Part shown: positions 23,478 through 32,361 of the stretch, piece after piece
Numbering within the stretch: position 1 is the stretch's first letter
Layout of the letters: each line of letters opens with the position of its first letter
Source of the DNA: Acidobacteriaceae bacterium
GTDB lineage: Bacteria; Acidobacteriota; Terriglobia; Terriglobales; Acidobacteriaceae
Assembly (NCBI GenBank): GCA_003166855.1
Contig: PMUM01000237.1
Location: forward strand, 1 to 39,185
Direction of reading: 5' to 3'
DNA: 39,185 nucleotides
The notes under the pieces: model-generated
What the model was told of the DNA's origin: nothing
What the model saw: the letters and a program-made list of their open reading frames with translations, nothing else
Databases searched by the model: none
Made by a program: the position numbers and the translations under genes

Positions 23478-23921
23478 ATGAGAATGATAGCTTTGCTGGC
23501 CCTACTTTTCGCTACTCAGCTCGCATTCGCCAAAAAGGATAAGTACGTCGATTACCATGCGCAGGCGGCCTCTGCGCGTGTCGAGGCTGAGACCATACGC
23601 TTCTTCACTCAAATGGGATACGTGCAGGACACGGAACATACGAGACAATGCAACGATCAGCCGAGTTCCGGCGCGCTAATTTTTCGCCATACAGGCGAAG
23701 GACAAATTGGGCCTAATGGATTGAGCAGATGCGTCGTTATAACAATCACTCCCGCCGAAAACTCCTCCACAGTACGCGTAGAGGTCTATGATCACCTGAG
23801 AGGCGGCATCAGCCTGCCAGCGACCAAGCATTATGACGCCGACCGCATCCACAAAGACTGGGATGCAGCCTTTGCGGCGATTGCGAAAGCCTCGGAAACT
23901 CAGAACCAAAGTGCGCCATAG
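23478..23921 (+). CDS. Small exported hypothetical protein
   Basis: 147 residues with a clear signal peptide (MRMIALLALLFATQLAFA, cleaved before KKDK). The mature part is mixed alpha/beta with two Cys (RQCNDQPSS and LSRCVVITI), compatible with one disulfide. No family is recognised. It starts 11 bases after the HEPN-like frame and is followed 17 bases later by another small gene on the same strand, so the three may be co-transcribed. Confidence 0.65.
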   Translation: MRMIALLALLFATQLAFAKKDKYVDYHAQAASARVEAETIRFFTQMGYVQDTEHTRQCNDQPSSGALIFRHTGEGQIGPNGLSRCVVITITPAENSSTVRVEVYDHLRGGISLPATKHYDADRIHKDWDAAFAAIAKASETQNQSAP

Positions 23922-23938
23922 GCTAGGATTCCACCCAT

Positions 23939-24268
23939 ATGAGTCCAGAAGAAAAACGAGAGCAAAAAGCAAAGGTTCTGCTGGAATATCAGGAGACTCA
24001 GGAAGAAATCGCCACGCTTGAAGTCAAAGCCAAACGCATCGGGCTTGAGATCAGCAAATTCGGACAATGGATGCAGCGTTCGCCCGCAACTCACATTTAT
24101 CGCAAAGAGCAGGAACAATACGGACTTCCCATAGAAACCATACCTTGGGAGACGCTGGAAGCAATGAAGGATTCGGGAAAACACTTTGAACTCGCCGATA
24201 AACTCCGGCAAGCCTGTCGCCGATTGGCGGATCTAGAAGAGCAAAAGAAGCAACTTCATCTCCAGTGA
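23939..24268 (+). CDS. Small coiled-coil hypothetical protein
   Basis: 109 residues, rich in Glu, Lys and Gln. Helices at about 1-45 (EEKREQKAKVLLEYQETQEE and on) and 80-108 (FELADKLRQACRRLADLEEQ) should form a coiled coil, with a short polar middle (SPATHIYRKEQEQYGLP). There is no signal peptide and no recognised domain. The gene follows the exported protein by 17 bases. Composition is clearly protein-like, but function is unknown. Confidence 0.6.
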   Translation: MSPEEKREQKAKVLLEYQETQEEIATLEVKAKRIGLEISKFGQWMQRSPATHIYRKEQEQYGLPIETIPWETLEAMKDSGKHFELADKLRQACRRLADLEEQKKQLHLQ

Positions 24269-24572
24269 AGGGGCATTTCCTGTCACGGCTACTCCATTGT
24301 AAAACTAAAAGTCAGTTAAGAGAGGATCGTCCGAATGGCTCCCTTGATTCCAGAACCGTGGGACCCAGGTCCGGTTCCGGCGCTCGTATTGGCTGCATAG
24401 CGAGGAGACAGCCCCGAGCCTCGATTTGATCCTCGGCGATTCTGGACGCACCGACAAAGGCTTACATGGGTAATGTACGAATCATGGCCACTCGCCAGAA
24501 CTACTTCACATGAGGCAACGGTGCCTTCTTCGGCAAGTTTAGGGTAGTCTCCGAACGATACAACCCCTACAA

Positions 24573-24851
24573 CTATTCGAGCTTGCCACGTAGCAGAAGC
24601 TTCGCGACAACGGCTGAGACTTGGTTCTCGTAACCTTGCTCCGCCATGCGTTGCAGATGTTTTCGCAACCAGGGTTCGTCCCAAAGTTCCCATCCCCGTG
24701 CCTCAAAATGGGCGCGGATGGCGATGCGGTCTACATCATTCCTGATCCGTCCGCAAGCCAGCGCCAGACGAACCGTTGGCTCTTCGGCACAAGCGCCGGA
24801 TTCGGTGAACTGAAGGGCGAGACGTTTGAAATCAGAATTCTTGTAGGCCAT
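24573..24851 (-). CDS. Small hypothetical protein
   Basis: 92 residues from ATG 24851 (MAYKNSDFKRLALQF). The sequence is helical and mixed-charge, with two Cys near 22 and 37, and includes EPTVRLALACGRIRNDVDR, HFEARGWELWDEPWLRKH and ENQVSAVVAKLLL. No family is recognised. The frame is open to 24932, but the upstream part is Arg/Pro-rich and unlikely. No strong Shine-Dalgarno is visible. It lies downstream of the thioredoxin-like gene on the same strand. The 304 bases to its left (24269-24572) show no convincing gene. Confidence 0.5.
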   Translation of the reverse strand: MAYKNSDFKRLALQFTESGACAEEPTVRLALACGRIRNDVDRIAIRAHFEARGWELWDEPWLRKHLQRMAEQGYENQVSAVVAKLLLRGKLE

Positions 24852-24976
24852 TACTGTTTCTATTTTAGCGCGAATGCGGGTGCGCGCGAAGGGTCGAGCG
24901 GCGGGAATGCGGGGCAATTGCGGGAAGCCCATGAGCAGGTTAGGTCACGAGCGGTTGTGACGAACGCCAACGCAGA

Positions 24977-25873
24977 CTATCGGTTTGTTTCCTTGAGCAG
25001 TTCCTCGACTTTGCCGCTTAGCGCCTGTTCAAGGTGCTCCGCCTTGTCGTATCCATGATGGACAAGCTTCACCGAACCGTTGCGGTCGATGAGAACTAAC
25101 GTGGGGAGCGCGTCCACGCCCAGCGTCTGCGCAGCCGCTCCCGAATCGAAGACGTTTGGAAGAGCCACATGGCGCTGGGCAAGCCGTCGATTACCCTTCT
25201 CAAGGGTCTCGCCGTCCCAGCCGGTATCCACGGCAAGGAAGACGACCTCAGGGTTGTTTTGAAACCGGGTATACACCGTCTGCAACTCGGGTAGTTCTTC
25301 AAGGCACTGAATGCACCAACTGGCCCAGAACGCGAGGATCACAACGTGTCCTCTCAGGTCCTCTGCATGGACAACGTGGTTGTCTGCTTGCAAGGTGAAA
25401 GAAGGGAGGGGGCGATCGGAGCTTTCAAAAGCAGCGTAAGTCGATAGCCTTGGAACGGCGAAGAACACGATCAACCCGGCAGCGATCAGCGAGACCGCAG
25501 ACAGCCGGATGCTGGAGGCGCGGTCCGATTGCCAGCGTCTTCGCGCAACAATGCCTGCGGTGACAACCGCAAGCGTTATCATCACGAGACCAATCTGAAG
25601 CAACAGCAGGTGCGGCCCATTGTTCATGACCAGAGCAGCTGTGCCCAGAAACCCGCCAACGCTGACTCGTACCACCTGCCACTCAAGGCGGTCTACCGCC
25701 GCTCTGCCGCGCGCGAACCCCGCCAGGAAGAATGCTGCTGCGGTAAGTGCATAGATCGCGCGAAAGTCGAATCCGATGGCCCTCGATGCCATGCAGGTGC
25801 CAACCACCGCGACAATCGCGATCACGCCTGAGAGCACATCCAGCAACGCTGGTCTTGCGGATCTCATGGTCAT
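24977..25873 (-). CDS. Membrane-anchored TlpA/ResA-type thioredoxin-like protein
   Basis: 298 residues. The N-terminal 140 hold about four or five membrane helices (11-30, 37-55, 70-84, 88-111, 125-140). A TlpA/AhpC-TSA-like thioredoxin domain follows (about 152-298): LPSFTLQADN, VVILAFWASWCIQC with Cys187 and Cys190, VDTGWDGE and a cis-Pro in DALPTLVLIDRNG. The fold suits a periplasmic thiol-disulfide reductase fused to a membrane module; the membrane part resembles a MauE/DoxX-like or DsbD-like region only loosely. AGGA lies 9-10 bases before the first ATG. Within the island it is the only clearly enzymatic cargo besides the recombinases and the Hsp70-like ATPase. Confidence 0.85.
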   Translation of the reverse strand: MTMRSARPALLDVLSGVIAIVAVVGTCMASRAIGFDFRAIYALTAAAFFLAGFARGRAAVDRLEWQVVRVSVGGFLGTAALVMNNGPHLLLLQIGLVMITLAVVTAGIVARRRWQSDRASSIRLSAVSLIAAGLIVFFAVPRLSTYAAFESSDRPLPSFTLQADNHVVHAEDLRGHVVILAFWASWCIQCLEELPELQTVYTRFQNNPEVVFLAVDTGWDGETLEKGNRRLAQRHVALPNVFDSGAAAQTLGVDALPTLVLIDRNGSVKLVHHGYDKAEHLEQALSGKVEELLKETNR

Positions 25874-25965
25874 TTTGTAGATTCCTGATGCTTTGTACGT
25901 TCGAAGGTGCCGGAAAGTTCATTGCTTTTGAGCTTCTAGTTAAGTATATTATTGCCCTAATTTGG

Positions 25966-26841
25966 TTATGTCTCTCGATTGTCCTCTGGGGGGCCGCATT
26001 TCTCCCATCTGCCGAAGCGTCCGCCCAAGGGTGTGCCAATCGCGGTATCGCCTGCATTTCCCGTGAACTTCCACACCCATCTCCAAGATGTTTCTCGTTC
26101 CTTTCGGAAAACGTCAAAGAATACATCTCGGTATTTGATCCGACCCCAGAAGTGAACGAACTTGCGCCCCTCTACGACATCAATAGCATCTTCCAAACTT
26201 TCCATTCTCTTGAGCATTCTCGCTTCCCCTCGCCAGTAGGTCTGCTTGGAGTCGGTGGGATCAATTCTCCAAGGCAAGTTATGCATGGGAGAGATGATCA
26301 GCGGAGGGGCATCTTGAGAATCGCTTACACAAGCTCCGTCGAATGCTTCCAAGATGTACCCTTCGGTGAGTCCGTAGCAGTGAACATCGTACATTACGCC
26401 CTGCCAGTGCTCACGACGGAGTACGGCTTGCTGCGTAGATGGATCAAAATCAACTGGAAAATTCCACTGATCCGGCGGCGGCCTAACTTTGATCCGAAAG
26501 CGCTCTTTGCTTATCGAGATTTGAACGCCCAAAACGGCGGCTTTTGCTGCCTTTCTGGTTTCATAGGATTGCCAAGCGATGATGCCCAAGGCAAGCATAG
26601 CGATGACGACAGTCAACCATTCGGGCTGTTTGATGGCTGTGTACCACTTTGGAGAGCTATCGTCGGTTGCTCCTGCCTCATTGGTTCCTTTGTTTGGCTT
26701 CTCGCTACCGCTGACCGTTCCCGCATTGTGTGCATCGGCGGATTCGGCGCTCTTCTTTTCGGGGGAACTGGAATTTGGCTGTTGGGCAAGCATCAACCCT
26801 GCAATGGCGCAAAGGGCAAAAACAGCAGCATAGATGCGCAT
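25966..26841 (-). CDS. Hypothetical membrane protein
   Basis: 291 residues. A signal-like N-terminus (MRIYAAVFALCAIAGLMLAQ) is followed by a Ser/Lys/Glu-rich disordered region (21-65), then a membrane helix (about 74-92; WLTVVIAMLALGIIAW) and a short basic segment (ETRKAAKAAV). A C-terminal domain of about 185 residues is rich in Trp, Arg and beta strands. The arrangement (short membrane part, then a soluble domain starting after 'YETRKAA') is common in uncharacterised proteins of mobile regions. No family can be named. No Shine-Dalgarno precedes the ATG. Confidence 0.6.
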   Translation of the reverse strand: MRIYAAVFALCAIAGLMLAQQPNSSSPEKKSAESADAHNAGTVSGSEKPNKGTNEAGATDDSSPKWYTAIKQPEWLTVVIAMLALGIIAWQSYETRKAAKAAVLGVQISISKERFRIKVRPPPDQWNFPVDFDPSTQQAVLRREHWQGVMYDVHCYGLTEGYILEAFDGACVSDSQDAPPLIISPMHNLPWRIDPTDSKQTYWRGEARMLKRMESLEDAIDVVEGRKFVHFWGRIKYRDVFFDVFRKERETSWRWVWKFTGNAGDTAIGTPLGGRFGRWEKCGPPEDNRET

Positions 26842-28018
26842 AGCAGCGCTATTGTACTAACATCCGCAGCACACTTGGCGTTCGCCACGTCGATACCAGA
26901 CCAGAGCACGGCGAATTGCCCGGAAGGCCCCGTGGATGCCGCAGGACGCGCTAGAGGGCCGTGTAGGCCCAGAGGATATTCGCTACTTGTTCACCTCTCC
27001 TGCGGCCTGCAATCGCTGGGGATCGGCATCTGGCGCGGGTTTTGCTATGCCATCGAGGCTACGGAGAACCCGGAAGTGCTCCTGACTCCGTGCCGTGGGA
27101 ACATCAAAATGCACAGAACTGGGGGTCCCGGCTTGGCGAACGCCTCGCAAGTGCCTGTAAATACAGGGCAGTCTGAAGGTCATCCATCTAGGAAAAGGGC
27201 AGATGGTGAAGCAACGCATGGGATCGCCTCTATGATGTTGAAAAGAAGCAGCCTGAGCCTAGCATGGCATAGCGTGGCGTGGGGGGGCAATGCGCTGGTG
27301 AAAACACGGCATTTGCACCGAAAGGTGCATACCGGAACGATGGTGGACGCGTGGTGAATGCGGGGCAGATCGCACGGCGTTGGCTTGGTGAAGAATGCGG
27401 ATCAAACGGAACGGCCAATGCCGGGGCACTGCGTGGTTACTGTCCGCTTACTCAGTCTCCGGCTAGCAGGCCGAACCCAGTGGCGAACAGGTGCGCTCAG
27501 ATCGCTGAGAGAACTCTCGGATTTGGAACTGGCAAGGTTGGGTTCTATTGGGTTCTATATACCATTGTTAGTAAGAAGCCAGTGTTCATCAGGCACGGAA
27601 TGTCACCGCTTCAAGCCCCGCAACCCTCAGCAAATCGAGATTACTGAGCCATTTCAAGAGGTTGGGCCACTCGTTCATTAGCATTCGGTTGAGTTCGATC
27701 TCGCTGACGCAAGGACTACCAAACTCTTGCTGTTATCTCCTGTTATTTCCCGCACTTGCCGCTCACGCCTCAAGGTCCCCGAAACACGCCGTATCACTTC
27801 GTGGGGCACAGCAGCAGGTAGGGGGCACAATTTGAGGCACAGGGGCAGAACACTGCTTGGAGAAGATCTATGGGCCGATCAGTGAGCTTAATCCGACGGA
27901 TTGTCGTGGAGGGTTGCGAGATTGTTAAGGCGACTGACACATCCTGCATCTTGCCGAAGTCTCGACCGAGGGCTCGGACGACTTGCCGTCGACATTGGTC
28001 ACCGCAGTAGATGGGAGT
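26842..28018. other. Gene-poor stretch of the island
   Basis: About 1.2 kb with only weak open frames on both strands (the longest are about 120 codons at 27279-27647 and 107 codons at 27358-27681). None has a recognisable domain or a ribosome binding site. No tRNA-derived direct repeat, terminator or palindrome stands out. It is best read as decayed or non-coding island DNA. Confidence 0.4.
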
Positions 28019-29344
28019 TTAGCGCGAGTCCATTGCTTTCAACGCCAAGCCGCGAGCTACCGAGGTAAATTCGTTTCCTCCCCGAATTCGCTTCTCTCCA
28101 AATCGGGTTTCGAAGATTCTCCTTACCGCTGGTACAAACGAAGAGCCACCCGTCAGGAAGACCATATCCACGCCCGTGGGCTGGACACCCGAGGACGTAA
28201 GCAGAGAATCGACGCACCGTTCGATCTGCCCAAGCTCCTCAGAAATCCACTCCTCGAAGGATGCTCGCTCCACGGTCGCTGCTAGATCCACAAACCCGTC
28301 CGAAAACTGGAATGTGGCCCGAGGGGCTTTCGATAAGTCGCTCTTAACTTTTTGCACGGCGCGGTGGAGGTGAAACCCGAGATCTTCTTTTATGAAGTGA
28401 ATGAGTGCTCCGATCTTCGCTGGTTCAAGCGATTGCGCGTGAACGCCTCTCAGCATCTCCAGCACGTCTCTAGCTCTTAACAACGACAGATGGTGCCAAC
28501 GCTCTAACTTTATATAAACCCAGTTTGGAACCGTTAGAATCTTGCCCAGTGAACGCAACTGCGATCCGGCGCCAAGAGCTGGAGACACGAGGTGCCGGAT
28601 GATCTTCGCATCGAAGGCATCTCCCGCTACGCCCACTCCGGCATTACCGATGATGCTGCCCGAGACTCTATCCCTTCGAACGGTTGGGCCCACGTGAACC
28701 AAAGAGAAGTCGCTCGTACCGCCGCCGAAATCCCCAATGAGGATGAGTTCGTCGTGATCAAGCGTGGACTCGTAATAATGAGCCGCTGCTATGGGCTCCA
28801 TCTCGAACTCTACGGATTCGTAGCCAGCCGAGTCGAAGGCCGATCGAAGTCGACCCTCCGCATAAGTGTCATCTTCCTGGTTCTCTGCTCCCACAAAATG
28901 AACCGGCCTTCCGACTACGGCAGACCTGATCTTGATCCCAAACTGATGTTCCGCCTTTTCGCGCAGGTCCCTGAGAATCCTTGCGATCAGATCTTCAAGC
29001 GTGAGCCTTCGACCGAAAACCTCCGTGCTGTGAAGGTTGCGACTGCTCAGGAACGACTTAAGTGATTGGATCAGTCGACCCTTCATGTCCGCCGAGAGAT
29101 ATTCCTCAATGGCCTCAGGGCCTGTCCACGACTTCAGAATATTTACTCCGCCTTCCTTCTGCCGCTGAAGATAGAGCAGCGACCGATACGCATCAGTCAG
29201 GCCCCCCAAGTACGGGAACTTAGCAAGCTGAACCTCACCTGAGCCGTTGGCATAGGCGATTGAACTGTTCGTTGTCCCGAAGTCAATACCGATGTTGCCT
29301 TTGCTCGTTTGAGAGGCTGAATACATTCGGTTCAATCGTAGCAT
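28019..29344 (-). CDS. Short Hsp70/YegD-like ATPase
   Basis: 441 residues covering essentially only the actin-like ATPase domain of Hsp70. Phosphate-1 motif is IGIDFGTTNSSIAYA (about 18-32), the central region has VGRPVHF and EPIAAAHYY, phosphate-2 is LIGDFGGGTSDFSLV, and the adenosine motif is MVFLTGGSSFVPAVRRIF. There is no substrate-binding beta domain (DnaK is about 640 aa), so it matches the YegD-type Hsp70 relatives (about 450 aa). Such proteins are putative chaperone-like ATPases with unknown clients. The first ATG (29344) is used; ATG 29326 is possible, and neither has a clear Shine-Dalgarno. No DnaJ or GrpE partner is nearby. It is the last island-like gene before the propeller cluster. 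Confidence 0.85.
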   Translation of the reverse strand: MLRLNRMYSASQTSKGNIGIDFGTTNSSIAYANGSGEVQLAKFPYLGGLTDAYRSLLYLQRQKEGGVNILKSWTGPEAIEEYLSADMKGRLIQSLKSFLSSRNLHSTEVFGRRLTLEDLIARILRDLREKAEHQFGIKIRSAVVGRPVHFVGAENQEDDTYAEGRLRSAFDSAGYESVEFEMEPIAAAHYYESTLDHDELILIGDFGGGTSDFSLVHVGPTVRRDRVSGSIIGNAGVGVAGDAFDAKIIRHLVSPALGAGSQLRSLGKILTVPNWVYIKLERWHHLSLLRARDVLEMLRGVHAQSLEPAKIGALIHFIKEDLGFHLHRAVQKVKSDLSKAPRATFQFSDGFVDLAATVERASFEEWISEELGQIERCVDSLLTSSGVQPTGVDMVFLTGGSSFVPAVRRIFETRFGEKRIRGGNEFTSVARGLALKAMDSR

Positions 29345-29676
29345 TCACAATTTCACGCGAAGGTAACACCCGGGCCGTCAGACCTGAGTAGGCAAGGCAC
29401 AGCATCATCCGACTTCGACCGTGACTCCAACGTGGTCGTTAGACGGACTTGGCGGCACGTCTGGAGATTCGCCGGGATTGAGTAGAGAGCTTAGTACAGT
29501 ACCGGGTCCCTTTGTTGCGATTGTGGAAATAGATCGAAGACTCTTTCCTTGGGCGCGGCCGAGCCTAGCCCCTGAAAGAGGCTCACGTAGATTCCTCCGG
29601 ATGTCTGACTGTTTGTTTCTGGTGTTTGGGCTACCAAACTCCCATCGCTGATTTCTCAGGGACTGGTTTCGAGGGA
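29345..29676. other. Stretch without a convincing gene, possible island edge
   Basis: A minus-strand frame (29405-29704) and a plus-strand frame (29421-29651) are both unconvincing. The region separates the Hsp70-like gene from the YVTN propeller gene and is a plausible place for the right end of the island. However, no copy of the tRNA-Glu 3' end was found here. Confidence 0.35.
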
Positions 29677-30723
29677 TCAGTTTGGCAGAGCGACCACTCC
29701 CCATGGTCCGTCACCGACTTTTACTTTCTTCGCTACAGCCAGGCTCCCAAGGTTCACCACCGAGACATCATTGGAAGGACCGTTGGCGCTGAAGAGGGTC
29801 TTGGCGTCGGGAGAGAGGGTGATGCCCCAGGGGCGTTCCCCGATCTCCAGGGACGCCGTGATTTTGTTGGAGGCGGTATCGATGACGAAGAGCTTGTGAC
29901 CGCGTCCGGTGCTGACGTAGAGCGTGGCTCCGTCGGGTGAGAGTAGAACGGTCATGGGTTTGATGACACCGCGCTCACCTAGCGTAATGGTCTGGATGGC
30001 CTCATGCTTGACGGCATCGACTACGGTGACGGCACTATCATTTTCGGCGCTGACGTAGGCGCGGGAGCTGTCGGGCAGAAACGCCACGGAGCGGGGACGG
30101 CGTCCAACTTTGATGGTCTTGATTAGAGTGGCCGACGCGACGTCGATCGCCGAAATGGTTCCGGTGTTTTCGGAGGTCACGTAGACGAACTTGCCGTTGG
30201 GGCTTACCTTCACGCCCTCAGGCTCTTCTCCCACTGGAACAGTTTTGGTCACTTTACCGGAAGCGATGTCGACGAAGCTGGCCTTGGCGTCGTCTTCGTT
30301 GGAGACGATGATGGTGCGTCCATCGTTCGTGAGGTCGAAGTTTTCGGGATCGGAGCCGCACTGAATGGTGCGAACGAGTTTGTTCTGCTGCACGTCGAAG
30401 ACACCGATGCCGTCGGCGGTCTTGTCGGGCGGCGGAAGCTTGCTTTCATCCACGCCGGGGCCGGCGAGCGGCGAACCGCTCAGGGTCATGTAGAGAAAAT
30501 GGCGGTCCGGACTGGCGTGAATGCCACGAGGACGCTTGCCGAGAGGGACAGTGGCAATCACTTGGAGAGTGGACGCGTCGATCACACTGAGATCGCCGGA
30601 TTTTTCATTGGTGACGTAGATGCGAAAATGCGACGAGTCGCCGGCTTTTTGGGACAGGCTGGCGATTGCGCAAAGGAAGATGAGGACGAAAACCGCCAGC
30701 CACTGAGGTCTTGATTTCGACAT
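29677..30723 (-). CDS. Secreted YVTN-family beta-propeller protein
   Basis: 348 residues. The signal peptide (WLAVFVLIFLCAIASLSQ) is followed by about seven propeller blades. Each carries the YVTN-type core, for example FRIYVTNEKSGDLSVIDAST, KFVYVTSENTGTISAIDVAS, SRAYVSAENDSAVTVVDAV and TLYVSTGRGHKLFVIDTAS, with linkers of the form VGRRPRSVAFLPD. YVTN propellers are exported and bind proteins or sit in the cell surface; some accompany PQQ-dependent dehydrogenases, which fits the PQQ-like genes nearby. The start has AGGG close upstream. The gene follows GloVer paralogue 1 by 53 bases on the same strand. A decayed copy of its 5' half lies at about 32128-32335. Confidence 0.88.
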   Translation of the reverse strand: MSKSRPQWLAVFVLIFLCAIASLSQKAGDSSHFRIYVTNEKSGDLSVIDASTLQVIATVPLGKRPRGIHASPDRHFLYMTLSGSPLAGPGVDESKLPPPDKTADGIGVFDVQQNKLVRTIQCGSDPENFDLTNDGRTIIVSNEDDAKASFVDIASGKVTKTVPVGEEPEGVKVSPNGKFVYVTSENTGTISAIDVASATLIKTIKVGRRPRSVAFLPDSSRAYVSAENDSAVTVVDAVKHEAIQTITLGERGVIKPMTVLLSPDGATLYVSTGRGHKLFVIDTASNKITASLEIGERPWGITLSPDAKTLFSANGPSNDVSVVNLGSLAVAKKVKVGDGPWGVVALPN

Positions 30724-30776
30724 GCCCTATTTGAACATAATTCTGGAGCGGAGCTCCATCGGTTAGAGAATCAGGG

Positions 30777-32048
30777 CTAGGGATTCTTGATTTGCCAGAT
30801 CACGCCGCAATATAAATCGCAGCCGACCACGCCGCCGTTGATTGCGGTGCCGTAGAGAGTTCCGGTGGAGGGATCCACGGTGACGCGGCCCGTCGGGTAT
30901 CCGCCGACCGTGTTGTAGGTGAACTGGAATAGCGTCGTGAGTGTCCAAGCGCTGCCAGTTGAGGCAGGAGACAGCAGGAATACGGTTCCGTCTCCTGTGG
31001 TCTTTCCATTTTGACTGCTGGTGGTGCCGTAGAGAGCGCCGTTCGTTGGAGCCCAGGTGAGTCCGCCGACAGGGTTGACTCCACTCTGTTTGCTGAAGGT
31101 GTAGAGGATGGTCTGAGTCCAGGTGGCTTTGGCGGGCGTGAGTTCGTACACAACTCCGTCATTGTTCGCGGAGCCTCCGCCATTGGTGACACCATAGAGG
31201 TTTCCGCTGGCGTCGAACAGCAGGCTGCCGGAGGGAGTGATGCCGGATTTTGTGCTGGCTTTGAAGGAAAACAGGAGCGATTCAGTGGCCAGTTGACCGT
31301 TGGCGGCAGGTACGAACTTGAATACAGTTCCGTTGTCGAAGGCGCCGCCTAACGATGTGACTCCATACAAAGCTCCGGAAGAGTCCATCGTGAGGGGGCC
31401 GTTGGGAGTGCTGGCGTCGGCCAGATCGCCGAACGAATACAGCACGCTTTCGGTGTAGGTTCCACCGGTGGCGGGCGTGAGCTGGTAGATCACGCCGCTG
31501 TCCCAGGTACCGCCGCGGATGGTGACACCATAGATGACGCCCGCGGAATTCATGGTAAGAGTAGCGAACGCGGGAAGTCGGCCGTCAGAGTTCCCGGTGA
31601 AGGCGTACAGAGTTTGCTCGGTCCAAGCGCCGCCCAGCTTGACTGGCGGAATGAGCTTGTACACCACACCGCAGTTGCAGACGGGATCGCCGCCGGAATA
31701 GGTGGTGCCGTAGAAGGCTCCGGTGCTGTCGGTGACGAGATCAGAAATCGGGACGTATCCGCCGCTGCCATAGGGGACGAAATTGTAGAGAGTCGTCAGA
31801 GTCCATGCACCGCCGAGGACCGCGGGAGGAGCCATCTTGAAGATCGTTCCGACTCCGTAGGTGCCACCGGCGCGGGTCGTACCGTAAAGATTTCCGGAAG
31901 AGTCCTCGAGGAGAGCGCCCTGGGGCCAGAAGCTGGTGGTTTCCTTGAACGTGTAAAGCGTGCTTTCGGTTTGTGCGTTCGCGAATCCGCTGAGCGCAAG
32001 AGTCACCATCAACACGGCGTTTCTAAGAGTCGATATCCGAAAGCACAT
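30777..32048 (-). CDS. GloVer-type tandem-repeat secreted protein, paralogue 1
   Basis: 423 residues. The signal peptide (VLMVTLALSGFANA) is cleaved before QTES. The rest is a run of about eight imperfect repeats of 45-50 residues with the core D-x-x-G-x-L-Y-G-x-T-x-x-G-G (SSGNLYGTTRAGGTYGVGTI, STGAFYGTTYSGG, ASGNLYGVTNGGG, SSGALYGVTSLGGAFDNGTV). Each is followed by F/V-K-L-x-P and then a W/T-x-x-x-L-Y-x-F strand. This is the GloVer-type choice-of-anchor repeat common in Acidobacteriota; its role is unknown but extracellular. AAGGAG lies 6 bases before the ATG. Its closest relative is the next gene upstream (32362-33642), with the same length and repeat order. Confidence 0.85.
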   Translation of the reverse strand: MCFRISTLRNAVLMVTLALSGFANAQTESTLYTFKETTSFWPQGALLEDSSGNLYGTTRAGGTYGVGTIFKMAPPAVLGGAWTLTTLYNFVPYGSGGYVPISDLVTDSTGAFYGTTYSGGDPVCNCGVVYKLIPPVKLGGAWTEQTLYAFTGNSDGRLPAFATLTMNSAGVIYGVTIRGGTWDSGVIYQLTPATGGTYTESVLYSFGDLADASTPNGPLTMDSSGALYGVTSLGGAFDNGTVFKFVPAANGQLATESLLFSFKASTKSGITPSGSLLFDASGNLYGVTNGGGSANNDGVVYELTPAKATWTQTILYTFSKQSGVNPVGGLTWAPTNGALYGTTSSQNGKTTGDGTVFLLSPASTGSAWTLTTLFQFTYNTVGGYPTGRVTVDPSTGTLYGTAINGGVVGCDLYCGVIWQIKNP

Positions 32049-32092
32049 ACAGTCTCCTTGGGCAATGCCGGCTCTGCCGGAGTTTCTAACGA
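32049..32092 (-). promoter_or_regulatory. Leader hairpin of GloVer paralogue 1
   Basis: On the minus strand the leader contains CCGGC-AGA-GCCGG a few bases upstream of AAGGAG. The same hairpin, with a longer loop, occupies the same position before paralogue 2 (33643-33700). It may affect translation, or simply be a retained feature of the duplication. Confidence 0.4.
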
Positions 32093-32127
32093 CCTGGCTG
32101 CCACTAACAAACAGAACGACGCTCAGC

Positions 32128-32335
32128 TTAGGGCAGCGGGCTGGCGTTCATGCCGCGGGGGATTTTCGGGGGATCACGGTGGCGATCACTTGGAGAGTGG
32201 AGGAGCGAATCTCACAGGTCGCCGGTCTTTCACCAGGCTATGCAGATGCGAAAGTTATATCCCCAATGCTTGGGGCGGGCAGCTGCGAAAGTGATTCACG
32301 AACGCAGAGTGCCCGCCACTGATTTTGGTACCGCC
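32128..32335 (-). pseudogene. Decayed second copy of the YVTN propeller gene (5' part)
   Basis: This spacer aligns by eye with the first part of the YVTN gene (about 30500-30715) in the same orientation and order. Shared blocks on the plus strand are CTGGCGTnnATGCC, then ATCACTTGGAGAGTGGA (identical in both), TCGCCGG, AGATGCGAAA and GCCACTGA. The coding frame is broken by stops and small indels. The rest of the copy is gone, so this is the residue of a duplicated YVTN-GloVer unit. Confidence 0.7.
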
Positions 32336-32361
32336 TCAACCAATCCGCGGCACGATACTGG

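Noticed and set aside
24316-24693. Minus-strand open frame of 125 codons
   Set aside because: The N-terminal third overlaps another small gene in a different frame. The rest (VVGVVSFGDYPKLAEEG onward) is partly protein-like but has no start codon context or family match.
25747-27357. Plus-strand open frame of 536 codons
   Set aside because: It lies antisense to the thioredoxin-like N-terminus and the membrane protein gene, has no domain, and its composition (many Cys, Arg and Ser) is that of a shadow frame.
27279-27681. Two overlapping plus-strand frames of 107-122 codons
   Set aside because: No domain, no ribosome binding site, and Arg- and Gly-rich composition; more likely non-coding island DNA.
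29345-29676. Second copy of the tRNA-Glu 3' end marking the island's right border
   Set aside because: I looked for the T-arm and acceptor sequence here and across 20000-29700 and found no match. Serine integrases may leave only a very short shared core.
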